Source: an uncultured Hyphomicrobiales bacterium
GTDB lineage: Bacteria > Pseudomonadota > Alphaproteobacteria > Rhizobiales > Beijerinckiaceae
Direction of reading: 5' to 3'
Assembly (NCBI GenBank): GCA_903903935.1
Contig: CAIVAX010000262.1
Coordinates: forward strand, 1 to 7,096
Length of the DNA stretch: 7,096 nucleotides
Shown one piece after another: positions 6,469 through 7,096 of this stretch. Each line of letters starts with the position of its first letter. Positions within the stretch are counted from its first letter, which is position 1. Both the position numbers and the translations under genes were made by a program. Below the pieces are notes generated by a model. The model had not been told where the DNA came from. It did no database searches and saw nothing but the letters and a program-made list of their open reading frames with translations.

Positions 6469-7096
6469 ATGGACAAGAGTTTAGACCCCTTCGCCCTCAC
6501 CCGCCGACAAATCCTGCCTGCCGCCGGATTTGCCTTATCAGGCCTGTTCATGCCCCCTCTCGTGCAGGCACAGACCGCAGCGCCCCTGCGCGTGCTGGAG
6601 GCCAAAAAGGGGCGGCTTAATCTGACAGGCAAAGCGGGCGAAGATTTCGAGATCTGGGGTTTTGATGGCCAATCGCCCGGTCCGATCCTGCGCTTGCGCA
6701 AGGGTGAGGAAGTGCGGCTGCGTGTGCTCAATAGTCTTAAGCAATCCATGGCCGTACATTGGGGCGGGGTACGCAATAAAAATGCGATGGATGGTGTCGA
6801 AGGATTGACGCAAAAACCCATCGCAGCTGGTCAATTCTTCGATTATCGCTTCACGCCGCCAGATGCAGGCACATTTTGGTATCATGCCTCTTCACTCAAC
6901 TCTATGCCTGAGCAAGTGGGCCGGGGATTGGTGGGCTTGCTGATTGTCGAAGAGCCAGAGCCAATCCCCGTTGATCAGGAGATGATTGCCCTTGTGCAGG
7001 ATTGGCAAGTGGGCGGCGATTTCAAGCTGCAACCCTGTCGCCTGGCCGATGTGCCAGCGCTGGTGAGCGTCAATGGCAAGATAGCACCTGAGGGGA
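6469..7096 (+). CDS. Tat-exported multicopper-oxidase-fold protein with altered copper motifs (3' partial)
   Basis: The first 209 codons of a cupredoxin-domain protein of the multicopper oxidase family; the rest lies off the window. A Tat signal is clear: L-T-R-R-Q-I-L (10-16), a hydrophobic core (about 17-31) and likely cleavage after V-Q-A (32-34), so it should act folded in the periplasm. Domain 1 shows the family landmarks N-A-M-D-G-V (105-110), G-L-T-Q (112-115), T-P-P-D-A-G-T-F-W-Y-H (129-139) and Q-V-G-R-G-L-V-G-L-L-I-V (149-160). The two copper motifs are incomplete: HWHG is H97-W-G-G, and HPH/HAH after W-Y is H139-A-S. Two of the four domain-1 ligands of the trinuclear centre are therefore absent, as in SufI/FtsP-like members that lack copper. 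The ATG at 6469 has AGGA directly abutting it, a poor spacing; an in-frame TTG at 6451 is an alternative. The C-terminal type-1 copper site cannot be judged. Confidence 0.88.
   Translation, partial: MDKSLDPFALTRRQILPAAGFALSGLFMPPLVQAQTAAPLRVLEAKKGRLNLTGKAGEDFEIWGFDGQSPGPILRLRKGEEVRLRVLNSLKQSMAVHWGGVRNKNAMDGVEGLTQKPIAAGQFFDYRFTPPDAGTFWYHASSLNSMPEQVGRGLVGLLIVEEPEPIPVDQEMIALVQDWQVGGDFKLQPCRLADVPALVSVNGKIAPEG

Noticed and set aside
6456..6885. Two minus-strand frames (6456-6821 and 6538-6885)
   Set aside because: They overlap the Tat signal and cupredoxin domain of the oxidase-like protein, which shows clear family motifs in the plus frame.

Overview
The window looks like a chromosomal segment from an alphaproteobacterium, most likely of the Hyphomicrobiales (Rhizobiales). 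This rests on the style of the ClpA, COG3146 acetyltransferase and paired chromate-transporter proteins, and on moderate GC with even codon use. No database search was possible, so the placement is inference. I see no RNA gene, insertion sequence, phage gene or CRISPR array.

Left part (1-2290, + strand): the 3' nine-tenths of clpA, the AAA+ unfoldase of the ClpAP protease. About 85 N-terminal residues lie off the window. A strong intrinsic terminator follows. Next on the same strand, as its own unit, is a TMEM175-type (DUF1211) potassium channel (2396-2983).

Middle (3027-6400, - strand): five co-directional genes that could form one operon. Transcription order is an unrecognised 132-residue acidic protein, a COG3146/DUF482 GNAT-like protein, a HIT (histidine triad) nucleotide-binding protein, and the N- and C-terminal halves of a chromate (CHR) transporter as two overlapping genes. 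Gaps are 17 bp, 88 bp, 70 bp and an 11-bp overlap. The 88-bp gap carries a 22-bp tandem duplication that copies the HIT gene's ribosome-binding site, so the HIT-CHR part may be expressed partly on its own. A hairpin lies between the convergent channel and CHR genes.

Right part (6469-7096, + strand, cut by the window): a Tat-exported multicopper-oxidase-fold protein divergent from the operon. It keeps the overall blue-copper scaffold, but each of the two His-X-His copper motifs of domain 1 has lost one histidine (HWGG and WYHAS). This makes it look like a degenerate or SufI/FtsP-like member, and it is the most unusual item in the window.

The genes mostly look like ordinary housekeeping and accessory functions: proteolysis, ion transport, nucleotide hydrolysis and envelope oxidation. 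I found no convincing multi-gene novel system. The second-look items are the altered copper site, the duplicated translation signal, the FGF variant of the ClpP-docking loop, and the unknown protein heading the minus-strand operon.
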